Assembly: GCF_002259585.1 (NCBI RefSeq)
Contig: NZ_MWWS01000006.1
Location: forward strand, 1 to 55,046
Direction: 5' to 3'
Length of the DNA: 55,046 nt
From: Bombiscardovia coagulans
Lineage (GTDB): Bacteria; Actinomycetota; Actinomycetes; Actinomycetales; Bifidobacteriaceae
Below are positions 35,792-45,301 of this stretch, in pieces. The notes under the pieces were generated by a model. The model searched no databases. It worked only from the letters and a program-made list of their open reading frames with translations, and had not been told where the DNA came from. The position numbers and the translations under genes were made by a program. Each line of letters begins with the position of its first letter. Within the stretch, counting starts at the first letter, position 1.

Positions 35792-37912
35792 CTACACGCG
35801 TTCTATGTCAACAATTCTTGCTGTTTCTGGCCTGCAGCGAGGCATACGGAAGCCCACCTGAGCAAGATATTCACCCGACACATGCTCCTGACCAAGAGGG
35901 CCTAGAACATCGAATGTTTCTAGGGTCGCCTCTGGTTGGATAGGACTGGTCCATGTCAGCTTGTACTGAGCAGTGGGATCTAGACCTGGTATACGAAGGA
36001 AGATTCCGCGATTACTGCTTGACTCTTCGTACTGAATATGGGCGATGATAGCCCTGCTACCGTCTTGCGCAAGTACACCTTGAGCAAGCACTGCCTCATC
36101 TGCTGTATCTAAGCGAACAACATCACCTGAATGCAGAAAATCACGATGCTCCTTGTACCAGGCAACCCAAGCCCCTAAACGTTCCAAATCAGCGTCAGAA
36201 GCATCACGAATATCCCACTCGATACCGAACGAATAAAAGACGGCAGTGGCAGCCCTAAAATCTAAGCTGTACGAACGATGAGTCTGTTGGGAGCACGGCT
36301 GGGAGATATGGGCACCAATATACTCAGGAGCTACCGTTTGCATGGTCCAGGGTTGAATGAGCTGCCGACTCAAAGCATCTGTCATATCTGAATTCCAAAA
36401 ACGGCTCACATGCTCAATAACGGACATATCGATGCGTCCACCGCCAGAGGCACATGACTCCCATGCCACATGGGGGAAGCGCTCACGTAAACGATCCAAA
36501 AGCCGGTAATACGCCAAGGTTTGCTGATGGACAGCCGGCGACCGACCATGTAAATCTGAACCAGCTTCCAGGAGGTCACGATTGTGATCCCATTTCACAT
36601 AATCAATCTGATGTTCTTCTAGGACAGCACTCACCTTCTGATAGACGTATTCGAAAGCCTCAGGATTCGTCAAATCTAAAACCAGCTGGTTGCGCTGAAG
36701 TAGCGGGTTTTCTTGGCGAGCACGCATGGCCCAATCAGGGTGCTGTCGGTAAGTATCAGAGTCAGGGTTAATCATCTCTGGCTCAAACCATAAGCCAAAC
36801 TGCATGCCCTTGTCATGCACATAATCCACTAATGGGGTCAGACCTTGAGGCCATACCTCCTTATCTACCCACCAGTCACCCAAGCCAGCTGTATCGTCTC
36901 GACGTAGGTGGAACCAACCGTCGTCCAACACATAACGCTCAACACCAATACGCGCAGCCCTATCGGCTATATCTTGCAACTTATCTAGGTCATGGTCAAA
37001 CATGACTGCTTCCCAAACGTTCAAGGTAACGGGCTGACTCTTCGGATGCGCGGGAAGTGTTCGCTCCCAGCTGTGAAGACTGTGCATGATGGGGTCCATA
37101 CCAGCATTAGAAGCTGTCACAAGGACCCAAGGACTCTTGTACTCCTGCCCTTCTTCCAGTACCACTTCACCGGGCAAGAGCAGCTCGCCAGCACTAATTC
37201 CCGCAGCAGTTGCACTGTTACGATCAACTGACAGCACAGTATTGCCACTCCAAGCTGGCTGCACACACACTACTTGGCCCTGGTGGAAGTTAAAACCGGG
37301 AGTTCCCACCATAATGACAGGCCCCTCAAAACCAGTACGCCCCCAACGGAATTCCCTAACCCAAGCACCATCGTGTACATCGTGACGCTGAGGCTGGCGC
37401 TCCTTTTCATGACGGCCGGCAAAATCCAGAATTTCTGTCTGATTGTCAGCTAACGGTATGCGCACCTTGAGACCTTGCAGCAAGTATGAACCTGGAGCAA
37501 TGTTTCGTACTGTATGCCGGATACGCAAGGAACCACCGGCTAACGTTTCGATACACGTGGTTACCTCTAAACCACAGTCCTCATCCTTGGCAGACATGCA
37601 TAGCTTCTGCTCGCTACACTCAGGATCGCGATCAAGTATAAAGCGGGGTGACCAATCCTGACCTGTAGAAATGCCGTTAGGGTGCGGCAGTATTCGCTGC
37701 CCCTCAATTCCGGGATGTATATATACATCTTGCGAATGCTCTGTCAGCAGCGGAGTACGCCCTATCTTCTGAGCTGGGCCACTCACAGGAGACATTCCAT
37801 CTGTACTAGCCCACAGCGAGCATACCTGAGGTAAATCGTCGCCAGCTTTAGCCTCTGACAACATCAGACGGGTCTGTTGTTTCGCAGTAGTTGATGCGGA
37901 TGGGAACAACAT
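35792..37912 (-). CDS. Alpha-galactosidase, glycoside hydrolase family 36
   Basis: A cytoplasmic enzyme of 706 residues that removes terminal alpha-1,6-galactose from melibiose, raffinose and stachyose. The start at 37912 has GGAAGG seven bases upstream. The N-terminal beta-sandwich domain (about 1-330) precedes a TIM barrel with YVLDDGWF, QFGLWFEPEMINPDSD, the nucleophile Asp in YVKWDHNRD and the acid/base Asp in SRFWNSDMTDA, followed by a C-terminal beta domain. SCASGGGRID is the galactose-binding loop typical of the GH36 alpha-galactosidases. It is the last gene of the sugar-transport operon that begins at 41151. Confidence 0.94.
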   Translation of the reverse strand: MLFPSASTTAKQQTRLMLSEAKAGDDLPQVCSLWASTDGMSPVSGPAQKIGRTPLLTEHSQDVYIHPGIEGQRILPHPNGISTGQDWSPRFILDRDPECSEQKLCMSAKDEDCGLEVTTCIETLAGGSLRIRHTVRNIAPGSYLLQGLKVRIPLADNQTEILDFAGRHEKERQPQRHDVHDGAWVREFRWGRTGFEGPVIMVGTPGFNFHQGQVVCVQPAWSGNTVLSVDRNSATAAGISAGELLLPGEVVLEEGQEYKSPWVLVTASNAGMDPIMHSLHSWERTLPAHPKSQPVTLNVWEAVMFDHDLDKLQDIADRAARIGVERYVLDDGWFHLRRDDTAGLGDWWVDKEVWPQGLTPLVDYVHDKGMQFGLWFEPEMINPDSDTYRQHPDWAMRARQENPLLQRNQLVLDLTNPEAFEYVYQKVSAVLEEHQIDYVKWDHNRDLLEAGSDLHGRSPAVHQQTLAYYRLLDRLRERFPHVAWESCASGGGRIDMSVIEHVSRFWNSDMTDALSRQLIQPWTMQTVAPEYIGAHISQPCSQQTHRSYSLDFRAATAVFYSFGIEWDIRDASDADLERLGAWVAWYKEHRDFLHSGDVVRLDTADEAVLAQGVLAQDGSRAIIAHIQYEESSSNRGIFLRIPGLDPTAQYKLTWTSPIQPEATLETFDVLGPLGQEHVSGEYLAQVGFRMPRCRPETARIVDIERV

Positions 37913-37969
37913 GTGAAATCCTTCCTTTGGCACAGCTACGCTAAGCCATGCATTCTGTTTTAATGACTC

Positions 37970-38827
37970 CTACTTAACCGATCCTGCGATCATGCCCGCT
38001 ATGAAGTAACGCTGGAGGAACATATAAGCAATAACAATTGGCGCTGCTGCCATGAGTGAAGCGGCTGCAGCTATTCCTAAATTGTTAGTATTCGCCGAGA
38101 AGAATGAGGCCACTCGGGGAGCTATAGTTTGGGCCTGCGGATCGGTCAGGATGTAACTAGACAAAGCGTAATCGTTCCAGACTGTCGACCCTGTCATGAT
38201 AACCACCGTTGCCGTCACCGGTTTCAGCATAGGCAATATAAGGCGAACAAATACTGTCAGTTTATTGGCACCATCCAATGAACCGGCTTCATCAATAGCA
38301 GGTGGAATTGAACGGATGAAGGCTGTGTATAAGAAGACAGCTAACGGTAAGTTTGTGGCGGTTAAAACCAAAATAATACCCCAGTAATTATTAACCCCAT
38401 TAATGTTTACTAAGAACGAATACAGAGGAACCAAAATACTTAACGGCGGAATCATCATCATCGACAACATGAAGGATGATACCCACTTGTTGCACCTAGT
38501 CTGGCGGCGGGCTAGTGGATAAGCTGCCGCTGCACCAAGGGTACAAACCAAGAAGGTAGTACCGACGGTAATAATGACACTGTTGATAATTGAGCGAGGA
38601 ATACCACCCTCGTTGACTGCCTGCAACCAATTAGACCAAGCCAGGTCATGGGTCCGCAAGGTTACAACAGACGACATATCGTCCGCAGGCTTAAACGAAG
38701 TTGTAATAGCAAAATAGAAGGGCAACAGCTGCACTAGGCAGACAATGACCAAGAAGAGATACATAGCCCAGCGACCACGCTTGTAATCGCGTTCGGTCTT
38801 GTTGACGCTCATCGATGAACTCGACAT
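37970..38827 (-). CDS. Sugar ABC transporter permease, MalG/GanQ type
   Basis: A membrane subunit of 285 residues with six hydrophobic helices. The binding-protein-dependent signature is visible as EAGSLDGANKLTVFVRLILPMLKP, which forms the loop that touches the ATPase. The chain begins MSSSSMSVNK in the same place where the preceding permease stops (TGATATG), one base after its stop codon, so translation is coupled. It pairs with the upstream permease to form the channel for alpha-galactosides. The ATPase is not encoded here; in bifidobacteria and streptococci such importers share a common MsmK-type ATPase encoded elsewhere. Confidence 0.92.
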   Translation of the reverse strand: MSSSSMSVNKTERDYKRGRWAMYLFLVIVCLVQLLPFYFAITTSFKPADDMSSVVTLRTHDLAWSNWLQAVNEGGIPRSIINSVIITVGTTFLVCTLGAAAAYPLARRQTRCNKWVSSFMLSMMMIPPLSILVPLYSFLVNINGVNNYWGIILVLTATNLPLAVFLYTAFIRSIPPAIDEAGSLDGANKLTVFVRLILPMLKPVTATVVIMTGSTVWNDYALSSYILTDPQAQTIAPRVASFFSANTNNLGIAAAASLMAAAPIVIAYMFLQRYFIAGMIAGSVK

Positions 38828-38828
38828 A

Positions 38829-39824
38829 TCAGGCCTCCCAATCCAACTTCGCCAAGCCTTTGTTGACCAGCCAGGTAACAATTGCAATCAGGAAGAAAAG
38901 GAAAACACCTATAGCTGAGGCATAGCCAGCTGCCTGATTGTCAAAATAGACCGTACCGATGTAGGTAGAGATGGAATTCGTAGAGTAACCAGGTCCACCA
39001 CCTGTAAGCACTTTCACCATGTCGTATAGCTTTAGGCCACCGATAAGATTGAGTACCACACTGGTAGTGAACGATGGGGCTAGCATAGGAAGGGTGATGT
39101 TCCAGAATTTCTTCCAACCTGAAGCCCCATCCACCTCAGCCGCCTCTACTACTTCCTGGTCCATAGTTTGCAAGCCAGCCAAGTAGATAATCATCGAGAC
39201 ACCTACAAACTGTATGGAGTTAACGATAACGATGATGGCTACTGAAAATCCAGCATTGTTAAACCACGCAACTTTGCTCATACCAACCGCTGCAAGCAGT
39301 GCATTGAGCGCTCCTTGCTGATATTGGAATACAAAGTAGTACATGATACCCATAATCACAGGAGCAACTAAAGCGGGCAGGTAGATAATTGCCCTCATGA
39401 GAGTGCGCCCTTTAATCTTGGCATTCAGCAGCAAGGCCAAAGCTAGGCCTAAAATCTGCTGAATGACTGTGCTACCAATGCCATAAATGAACGTATTGAC
39501 CACAATCTGCTTAAAATTCGCATCTGTGAGCATCTGCTTGTAGTTAGCCAGACCCACGAATGATTTAGCCTCATTGTACCCATCCCAATTGGTGAAAGAG
39601 AGACCGATACCAGAGATGAGGGGGTAAATAATGAACACAACCAGCACCACGAGGGCAGGTATATAAAACAGATTAACCGAGGCTCCCTTGAGTGAGCTAT
39701 GGGGGCGAACCTTATTGCCTGCCTGGCGATGGTCACCCAACCTTCGCTCTTCTTCCACCGTGCCAATATTCCCCTGTGACACAGCAGAAGGCGAGGGACT
39801 TGTTGTTCTTTCGTCATCTTTCAT
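38829..39824 (-). CDS. Sugar ABC transporter permease, MalF/UgpA type
   Basis: A membrane subunit of 331 residues. A basic cytoplasmic N-terminus of about 50 residues leads into six helices, and the coupling loop EAAEVDGASGWKKFWNITLPMLAP is present near residue 230. The MalF-type permease forms a heterodimer with the next gene product. The gene lies 73 bases after the binding-protein gene and one base before the second permease start. Confidence 0.92.
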   Translation of the reverse strand: MKDDERTTSPSPSAVSQGNIGTVEEERRLGDHRQAGNKVRPHSSLKGASVNLFYIPALVVLVVFIIYPLISGIGLSFTNWDGYNEAKSFVGLANYKQMLTDANFKQIVVNTFIYGIGSTVIQQILGLALALLLNAKIKGRTLMRAIIYLPALVAPVIMGIMYYFVFQYQQGALNALLAAVGMSKVAWFNNAGFSVAIIVIVNSIQFVGVSMIIYLAGLQTMDQEVVEAAEVDGASGWKKFWNITLPMLAPSFTTSVVLNLIGGLKLYDMVKVLTGGGPGYSTNSISTYIGTVYFDNQAAGYASAIGVFLFFLIAIVTWLVNKGLAKLDWEA

Positions 39825-39897
39825 GATTGACTACTCAGCTTTCCCCAATCGATAAGACACATTTTGTGCATACAAACTAACGGACCTAGTTTGCATG

Positions 39898-41151
39898 TCA
39901 GGAAGATTTCTGATTTTTGAGACTTTCGAAGGAAGTCTTAACCTGGTCTGCAGCACTTTGAGGATTAAGCTGCCCTGTGATCAAACCATCAGTCGATTTA
40001 GCCAAAGTGTTATACATGCCATTGGGTAGGTAGATTCGATCAAAGAAGGGCACCGTCTTGGTTTTGCGCTCATTAACCCAATAGTTATACGAGGGTTCAA
40101 ATTGCCCGAGCGCCGATGTAACACCTGTAAGAGCTGAGTCATTCATGAGTATGTTGACCAACTCCTGCATATTTTCGGGTTCAGCCATAAAATCGATGTA
40201 CTTGAGAGCAGCATCTTTCACCTTGCTGGTCTTAGATACTCCAAAGGCCATGTCTTCTCCCGTTGAGAAGTAAGGATCACCAGTGTTTGATGGAATGGGC
40301 ATCAAACCCAACTTGACGTTTGGATTATAGGATGCAATCAACTGGGCATTACCATTAGATCGGAAGTAGAAACCAGCCTTATCCGATGCCATGAGTCTCG
40401 CGACATCATCTAGGGTTGCTGAGGTGTAATCCACGTTGAAATAACCATCTTTAGACCATTGGCTAATCAGGCTGGTGTAAGCTTCATAAACTTTGGTGTC
40501 AAATGTACCTCGTTTGAGAGAAGAAAGCTGCGCCTCGTTATAGACTCCAGGTAAAATGTAGTCAGCTAAATCGCCATTTGGCCCCGGGTCTTTAGGACTG
40601 GAGACGATTGGAGTTATCCCCTTGCTCTTAAGCTTCTCACATGCTTGTTTGAAAGCATCCCAAGAGTTAATTGCTTTCGGATCAATTCCTGCTTGTGTCA
40701 GTACTGTCTCGTTGTACATGATTCCAGAAACCTGAATGTCGGCAGGCAAAGCATAGAACTTGCCATCTTTGGTTTTAAACACATCATCGCCCAAGGGCTT
40801 CATCCTCTTAGCCCAGGAACGATTTTCAAGTGGCTCCAGGAAGTTAGCATAGCGATCACGAGACCACCCATGGGTGTTCCAAATATCAGGAGGATTGTGG
40901 CCAGCGAGACGTACTTTTATGTCATTCTCGTTGGTATTGGTTCCTGGCACCAGTTTAATTTGTATGTCAGGATTCTTTGATTCGAACTTTTTAGTAATGG
41001 TTTCTAAGGCTTTCAACTGAGGAGTGCCAATAGATTGCATGGTCATAAATTCAACAGTTTTTTTACTTCCCGAGGAAGAACCACATGCCGTTAAAGATCC
41101 TAGCGCAAGAACACCACACAGGGCTGCGGCTACATATCGAATTCGTTTCAT
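39898..41151 (-). CDS. Solute-binding lipoprotein of an alpha-galactoside ABC importer
   Basis: A 417-residue extracellular sugar-binding lipoprotein (family 1 / MalE-like). The signal peptide ends with the lipobox LTAC near residue 23, so the mature protein is lipid-anchored through the Cys. A later segment PDIQIKLVPGTNTNEND and NPPDIWNTHGWSRDRYAN are typical of this fold. It captures the sugar for the two permeases. It is the first gene of the operon; its promoter at 41236-41263 contains the LacI-type operator. Substrate assignment to raffinose- or melibiose-type sugars follows from the alpha-galactosidase in the operon. Confidence 0.9.
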   Translation of the reverse strand: MKRIRYVAAALCGVLALGSLTACGSSSGSKKTVEFMTMQSIGTPQLKALETITKKFESKNPDIQIKLVPGTNTNENDIKVRLAGHNPPDIWNTHGWSRDRYANFLEPLENRSWAKRMKPLGDDVFKTKDGKFYALPADIQVSGIMYNETVLTQAGIDPKAINSWDAFKQACEKLKSKGITPIVSSPKDPGPNGDLADYILPGVYNEAQLSSLKRGTFDTKVYEAYTSLISQWSKDGYFNVDYTSATLDDVARLMASDKAGFYFRSNGNAQLIASYNPNVKLGLMPIPSNTGDPYFSTGEDMAFGVSKTSKVKDAALKYIDFMAEPENMQELVNILMNDSALTGVTSALGQFEPSYNYWVNERKTKTVPFFDRIYLPNGMYNTLAKSTDGLITGQLNPQSAADQVKTSFESLKNQKSS

Positions 41152-41487
41152 TAACTACTCCTTCGTAGATATTTTCCTACTGTGGCAATCAGGCTCAGCA
41201 TTGAACTATTGTCTAACTACCTTCGATAAGAATCGAGTATACACGTGTAGATACTATTATCAAAATTAGTTTCGCTCCAAACTATGTCAAGCAGTTCTTA
41301 TCCAAACGAAAGCTACATACAATCTATATCGAACATTCATTTATCACACAAGTGATTCCTGGAATTGTACATTAAATCACACTACAGAAAAATAAAACAG
41401 TGAGAATTAAAGAGAATCTACCCGTGTAGATAGAATAAAAAAGGTATTATTAAAGAACAGTGTTTCAAGTTGAGAGACAGGACATGT
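41152..41487. promoter_or_regulatory. Divergent control region with two matching LacI-type operators
   Basis: On the minus strand TTGATA (complement at 41258-41263) and TATACT (complement at 41236-41241) are spaced 16 bases and form the transporter promoter; the palindrome TACACGTGTA (41240-41249) fills the spacer and overlaps the -10 box. A second palindrome, ATCTACCCGTGTAGAT (41416-41431), has one mismatched pair and overlaps a TAGAAT -10-like box (41431-41436) before the regulator gene. The first site matches the ATCTACACGTGTAGAT consensus at 14 of 16 bases. This is the arrangement of a repressor that controls both the operon and itself. Confidence 0.75.
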
Positions 41488-42516
41488 ATGACAGAAGGCA
41501 AGTTCACCGAAACCTCACCCCGGAAGCGGGCTACGAGGGCAGACGTGGCCCGTCTAGCCAATGTCTCAACAGCTGTAGTTAGCTATGTTTTCAACAACGG
41601 GCCGCGCAATGTTTCTCCAGACACTGCCGAAAGAGTCAAAAAAGCAGCTCAACTTCTAAATTACCATCCAAATTCCACCGCACGAGCACTACGTACTGGT
41701 TTCTCTAAAATGTTGGGTGTTATAGTCCCTGATTTTTCCAACCCCTTTAGTGCAGGCATCTATGAGGAGCTTCAAAACATAGCCGCAGCACACGGATACT
41801 CCCTCTTTTATATGAACGTTCATAGTGACAAAAAGGCAGAAAGCAAGGCCATACAAAAGCTAATAGAACGTAACGTAGATGCCATTTTCCTATCATCTAC
41901 AAGGGATTACGCCCAGCTTAATATGTCCCATCTTGATGAAGCCCACTTCATCTTCATGGATCAACCACGCCCCATTTCAGGAGCTAAATGCGTTTCTACA
42001 GACTTTTATGACTCCGCATACCAAGCCGTAGGGCACCTTATCTCTCATGGACATCGTTCGGTTGCCATGCTCTTCGGCGGTTCTCCCAAAAACTCTATCG
42101 ACAAGAGAGTTCAAGGTTGGTATGACGCCCATCTTGACGCTAATTTACACCCAGGTCCGATAATCCAATCCTTTTATTCGCGGGAAGGTGGCTATGAGGC
42201 CACTACCGAACTTCTGAATTCAGCAACTCCACCTTCCGCAATTTTTGCTGCTTCAGATCTGGAAGCTTTGGGAGCACTTCGTGCTATCCACGAACGAGGA
42301 CTTCATGTTAGCAAGGATGTTGCCATCGTTTCTTTTGACGGAACCGTCGACTCTCTCTACACATGGCCCCAACTGACCACCATGCAGCAAAATGCACACG
42401 ACATTGCCCAAAAAGCCATGCAGGCAGCCCTCGAACCAGAAACAACACCGGACGTCCAACTCGTGGAAGCCAAACTCGTCATCCGCCAATCCTGCGGTTG
42501 TAACGCCAACAAGTGA
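41488..42516 (+). CDS. LacI/GalR-family transcriptional regulator of the sugar operon
   Basis: A 342-residue repressor. The N-terminal helix-turn-helix (about 15-60, ATRADVARLANVSTAVVSYVFNNGPRNVSPDTAERV) and the hinge (NYHPNSTARALRTG) precede a periplasmic-binding-like effector domain (about 65-335) that ends SCGCN. The ATG at 41488 has AGGA eight bases upstream; a TTG at 41470 adds six residues. It is divergent from the alpha-galactoside importer, and the palindromes in the shared region make it the probable repressor of that operon and of itself. Its inducer is probably an alpha-galactoside or its breakdown product. Confidence 0.92.
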   Translation: MTEGKFTETSPRKRATRADVARLANVSTAVVSYVFNNGPRNVSPDTAERVKKAAQLLNYHPNSTARALRTGFSKMLGVIVPDFSNPFSAGIYEELQNIAAAHGYSLFYMNVHSDKKAESKAIQKLIERNVDAIFLSSTRDYAQLNMSHLDEAHFIFMDQPRPISGAKCVSTDFYDSAYQAVGHLISHGHRSVAMLFGGSPKNSIDKRVQGWYDAHLDANLHPGPIIQSFYSREGGYEATTELLNSATPPSAIFAASDLEALGALRAIHERGLHVSKDVAIVSFDGTVDSLYTWPQLTTMQQNAHDIAQKAMQAALEPETTPDVQLVEAKLVIRQSCGCNANK

Positions 42517-42629
42517 CTATAAGCCCACAATCCAACTCCCAGTCAGTCCGTCAGATGAGTACAGTCTTCCAGAACCTTCGTGCGCAACCGACCAAAGGCT
42601 AGGCTCATATTTTTGCGAATATACTCTCA

Positions 42630-43601
42630 CTATGAACCTACCCTCTGTGGAATTCGAATCTGTCTCAGTGCAGCCAACAGGGGCTTTCGCAAGCGCAGTT
42701 GCTCGTAATTAATCCGCACAATCCCACTAACTCCTGCCCGATAAAGTAGCTTTTCACGCTCACGCTCATCGGCCACTACTTGGCGAATGCTGCGTCCTCC
42801 AACCATGTGTGGACTCACATATTTACCTGTGCCATCAAACTCCAAAACTACAGTGCGCCCATCCGTTAAAAACCAGGCAAAATCGACGCGCACCACCTTG
42901 CTCCTATCCAACGGATCTCGAAACTCACACTGAAGCTGTGGCACCTGGAATCCCGCTTCTATAATTGCTGCCCTGCAAGCCGACTCACCCCCGTTCTCAC
43001 TTAATGGATTGGCATAAAAGAGCAATCGAAGTATTGTGTGACGACCCTTGCGCACTGTGCAACACTCAAGCTCTACCTTTGCTGCTGTCGTGAGTCGCTT
43101 TCGAAGAGCTGAATCAAACATCGGTAGCACTTCTTCAAAGGTATACATTCGCCCACAGTCCACCAATGTGCGCGCCGGATTAGTTACCCTCAAGTTGCTT
43201 ACTCGGCAGGCAGATACCTCCTTCATCCGTACATATTTGAGCTGCTTGCAAGACGTTTTACTACCCGCACCCTGCCCGTACTTTCTAGCAATATGTATGC
43301 GCTTATGATGAATACTCCATTCGTGTTCCAAACCCCATATGGCCGCGGCTGTAGGACCAGCAAATACCCAGTTTTTGTGTTGCAGCCCTAAGGCTTTAGC
43401 AACCTGGACTGTTTGCCGGCTTGGATCGAGCGTCACCCAATAAGCAGAACGTGCATAGAGGTTAGGGTATGGACTTACCAACTCACCTACGCGCAGCCTC
43501 CTGTGCAGAGCCTTATACTCGGCATTATTGCTTCCAAAACAGCAGCGACCCTGGCTTTCGGCTTGCCTTACCAGAGCATCTACTCGTTTATTGTGTTTCA
43601 T
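42630..43601 (-). CDS. AbiEi-like antitoxin-type regulator with DUF559-like C-terminal domain
   Basis: A 323-residue protein. The N-terminal half resembles the winged-helix-containing AbiEi antitoxin proteins of actinobacteria (RLRVGELVSPYPNLYARSAYW, then FAGPTAAAIWGLEHEW and VSNLRVTNPARTLVDCGR). The C-terminal part (about 205-320) has the DUF559/Vsr-like nuclease-fold pattern: ESACRAAIIEAGF, then VDFAW, then VVLEFDGTGKY, then ADEREREKLLYRAG. The Glu, Asp and EFDG-K positions agree with a PD-(D/E)XK-type active site. No AbiEii-type toxin gene is adjacent, so it is an orphan. It could be a DNA-repair or defence nuclease or a regulator. Confidence 0.7.
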   Translation of the reverse strand: MKHNKRVDALVRQAESQGRCCFGSNNAEYKALHRRLRVGELVSPYPNLYARSAYWVTLDPSRQTVQVAKALGLQHKNWVFAGPTAAAIWGLEHEWSIHHKRIHIARKYGQGAGSKTSCKQLKYVRMKEVSACRVSNLRVTNPARTLVDCGRMYTFEEVLPMFDSALRKRLTTAAKVELECCTVRKGRHTILRLLFYANPLSENGGESACRAAIIEAGFQVPQLQCEFRDPLDRSKVVRVDFAWFLTDGRTVVLEFDGTGKYVSPHMVGGRSIRQVVADEREREKLLYRAGVSGIVRINYEQLRLRKPLLAALRQIRIPQRVGS

Positions 43602-43673
43602 ATTAGCGAGTGTAGGAATATCGAGTAGCTATCACGAGAACTACCGAATACTGTGGTCAAACATGGGCACATC

Positions 43674-43741
43674 ACTATCTGTTGCGATTTATGTGCCTTT
43701 GCGACACAATGAGCGACTGATAACTCGCAACTACAGATAGT
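43674..43741. repeat. Imperfect inverted repeat between divergent genes
   Basis: ACTATCTGTTGCGA (43674-43687) is repeated in inverse orientation as TCGCAACTACAGATAGT (43725-43741), with three extra bases in the second arm. The arms flank 37 bases in the region between the AbiEi-like gene and the CNNM gene, and could act as a cis-regulatory structure or protein site. Confidence 0.5.
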
Positions 43742-43834
43742 AAAGTGCGAGTTTTGAGTCTCTGACCTTTCTATAACGCACATAGGCATAGTCCATTTCC
43801 TGCGTTTATCGCAGATGTACCGTAAATTAGTGGT

Positions 43835-45145
43835 ATGGAGCTTTGGCTTAATATTCTGCTGGTTTTTATCTTTTTAGTGATTGGGTCAGTCTTTTCTGGC
43901 ACTGAATTAGCGCTGGTGTCACTTCGCAGTTCCCAACTTGATCAAATGGAACAAGAGGACGCTCGAGGGGCTCGCGTAGCCAAAATCGCTCGAGACCCCA
44001 ATACCTTCCTGTCAACCGTCCAAATAGGAGTCACCCTTTCTGGCTTCTTGTCAGCCTCTTTCGGGGCATCATCTATCGCCCCTTCTGTAGTCCCTCTTGT
44101 CATCTCATGGGGTCTTCCCAATAGCCTGGCTTCTACGTTAACGACTATCGTATTGACACTGATTATTTCTTATTTTTCGATTGTGATTTCTGAGCTTGTC
44201 CCCAAACGAATTGCCATGCAACGCACTGAACAGATAGCTCGTGCTGTGGTGCCTGCCATCGATGTTTTCTCGACTATTTGCAAGCCTCTCATATGGCTTA
44301 TTGCTAAAAATACCAATGGTTTAGTCCGACTATTAGGATTCGATCCTCAGCAGACTGACACCGAAGTAAGCGATGATGAACTGCGAGTTCTAGTATCATC
44401 TAATACCAATTTAAGCAAAGATGAACGCATGATTCTAGGCGACGTTTTTGACGCCTCTGAAACCAGTGTGGCAGAGGTCATGAGGCCACGAGCTGACGTG
44501 GTCTTCATTAGTGGAGACATGACGCTGGAGAAGGCAGCTGATTTTGTTCGCAAGGAGCCTTACTCCAGATATCCAGTGACCGGTCGCGACTTTGACGACG
44601 TCTTGGGATTTGTGCACGTCCGTGATTTGCTTGACGTGCGCGACCCCACGGCTCAGACCGTAGCCGATGTAACGAGACCAGGCATTTCTCTTCCTGGCAC
44701 CTCGAGGCTCCTACCAAGTCTTGAAACTTTACGCAAACGCGGCATTCACCTAGCAGTCGTTATCGATGAATACGGCGGCACGGATGGCATTGTGACCTTG
44801 GAAGACATGACCGAGGAACTTGTTGGTGACATACGTGACGAGTACGACTTACCTGAAGAAAAAGGCGGTGCAAGGCCCGACCGTACAGCTTTTGTCGATG
44901 GAGTAGCCACTGTCGAAGGAGGCATGACCATTGAAGATTTTGCTGACGTAACTGGCATTGAACTCGAAGATGGTCCCTATGAGACCGTGGCGGGTTACTT
45001 CCTAGCACACACTGGCAAGCTGGGCGAAGTTGGCGAGGTGTTGCACTCAGACGATGGCTACGACATGGTCGTCACCCAAGTGGATGGCAGACGTATCGAA
45101 ACCATTGAGGTTCGCAAGCGCGACAACGAACAAGTCACTAGCTAA
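43835..45145 (+). CDS. CNNM/CorC-type membrane protein with CBS domains (hemolysin-related family)
   Basis: A 436-residue protein. The CNNM membrane domain (about 1-195) has SGTELALVSLRSSQLDQ, a segment FLSTVQIGVTLSGFLSASFGAS and SELVPKRIAMQ. A pair of CBS domains (about 205-330) starts at VAEVMRPRADVVFI and contains VIDEYGGTDGIVTLEDMTEELVGDI. The C-terminal CorC/HlyC domain (about 345-430) follows, with VDGVATVEGGMTIED and YETVAGYFL. The family exports or regulates magnesium or cobalt, and the hemolysin label is historical. It is followed by the Dps gene with no close coupling. Confidence 0.93.
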   Translation: MELWLNILLVFIFLVIGSVFSGTELALVSLRSSQLDQMEQEDARGARVAKIARDPNTFLSTVQIGVTLSGFLSASFGASSIAPSVVPLVISWGLPNSLASTLTTIVLTLIISYFSIVISELVPKRIAMQRTEQIARAVVPAIDVFSTICKPLIWLIAKNTNGLVRLLGFDPQQTDTEVSDDELRVLVSSNTNLSKDERMILGDVFDASETSVAEVMRPRADVVFISGDMTLEKAADFVRKEPYSRYPVTGRDFDDVLGFVHVRDLLDVRDPTAQTVADVTRPGISLPGTSRLLPSLETLRKRGIHLAVVIDEYGGTDGIVTLEDMTEELVGDIRDEYDLPEEKGGARPDRTAFVDGVATVEGGMTIEDFADVTGIELEDGPYETVAGYFLAHTGKLGEVGEVLHSDDGYDMVVTQVDGRRIETIEVRKRDNEQVTS

Positions 45146-45301
45146 AAACGCTCACGCGAATCCACATGTTGGTCTCAAGTTGACTTCCTGCCGGAGAGTT
45201 CTACTCTTGAATGTAAGGCATAGTCTTATAACGACTGGCCCCCTGCCAGATGCAGCGCTAGACCGGAATCTATCCGGCAGACAGCCAATGAAGGAGCAAT
45301 T

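Noticed and set aside
35699-35905. Small open frame between trpS and the alpha-galactosidase gene
   Set aside because: It overlaps the end of the galactosidase gene on the other strand, has no ribosome-binding site, and its product resembles nothing.
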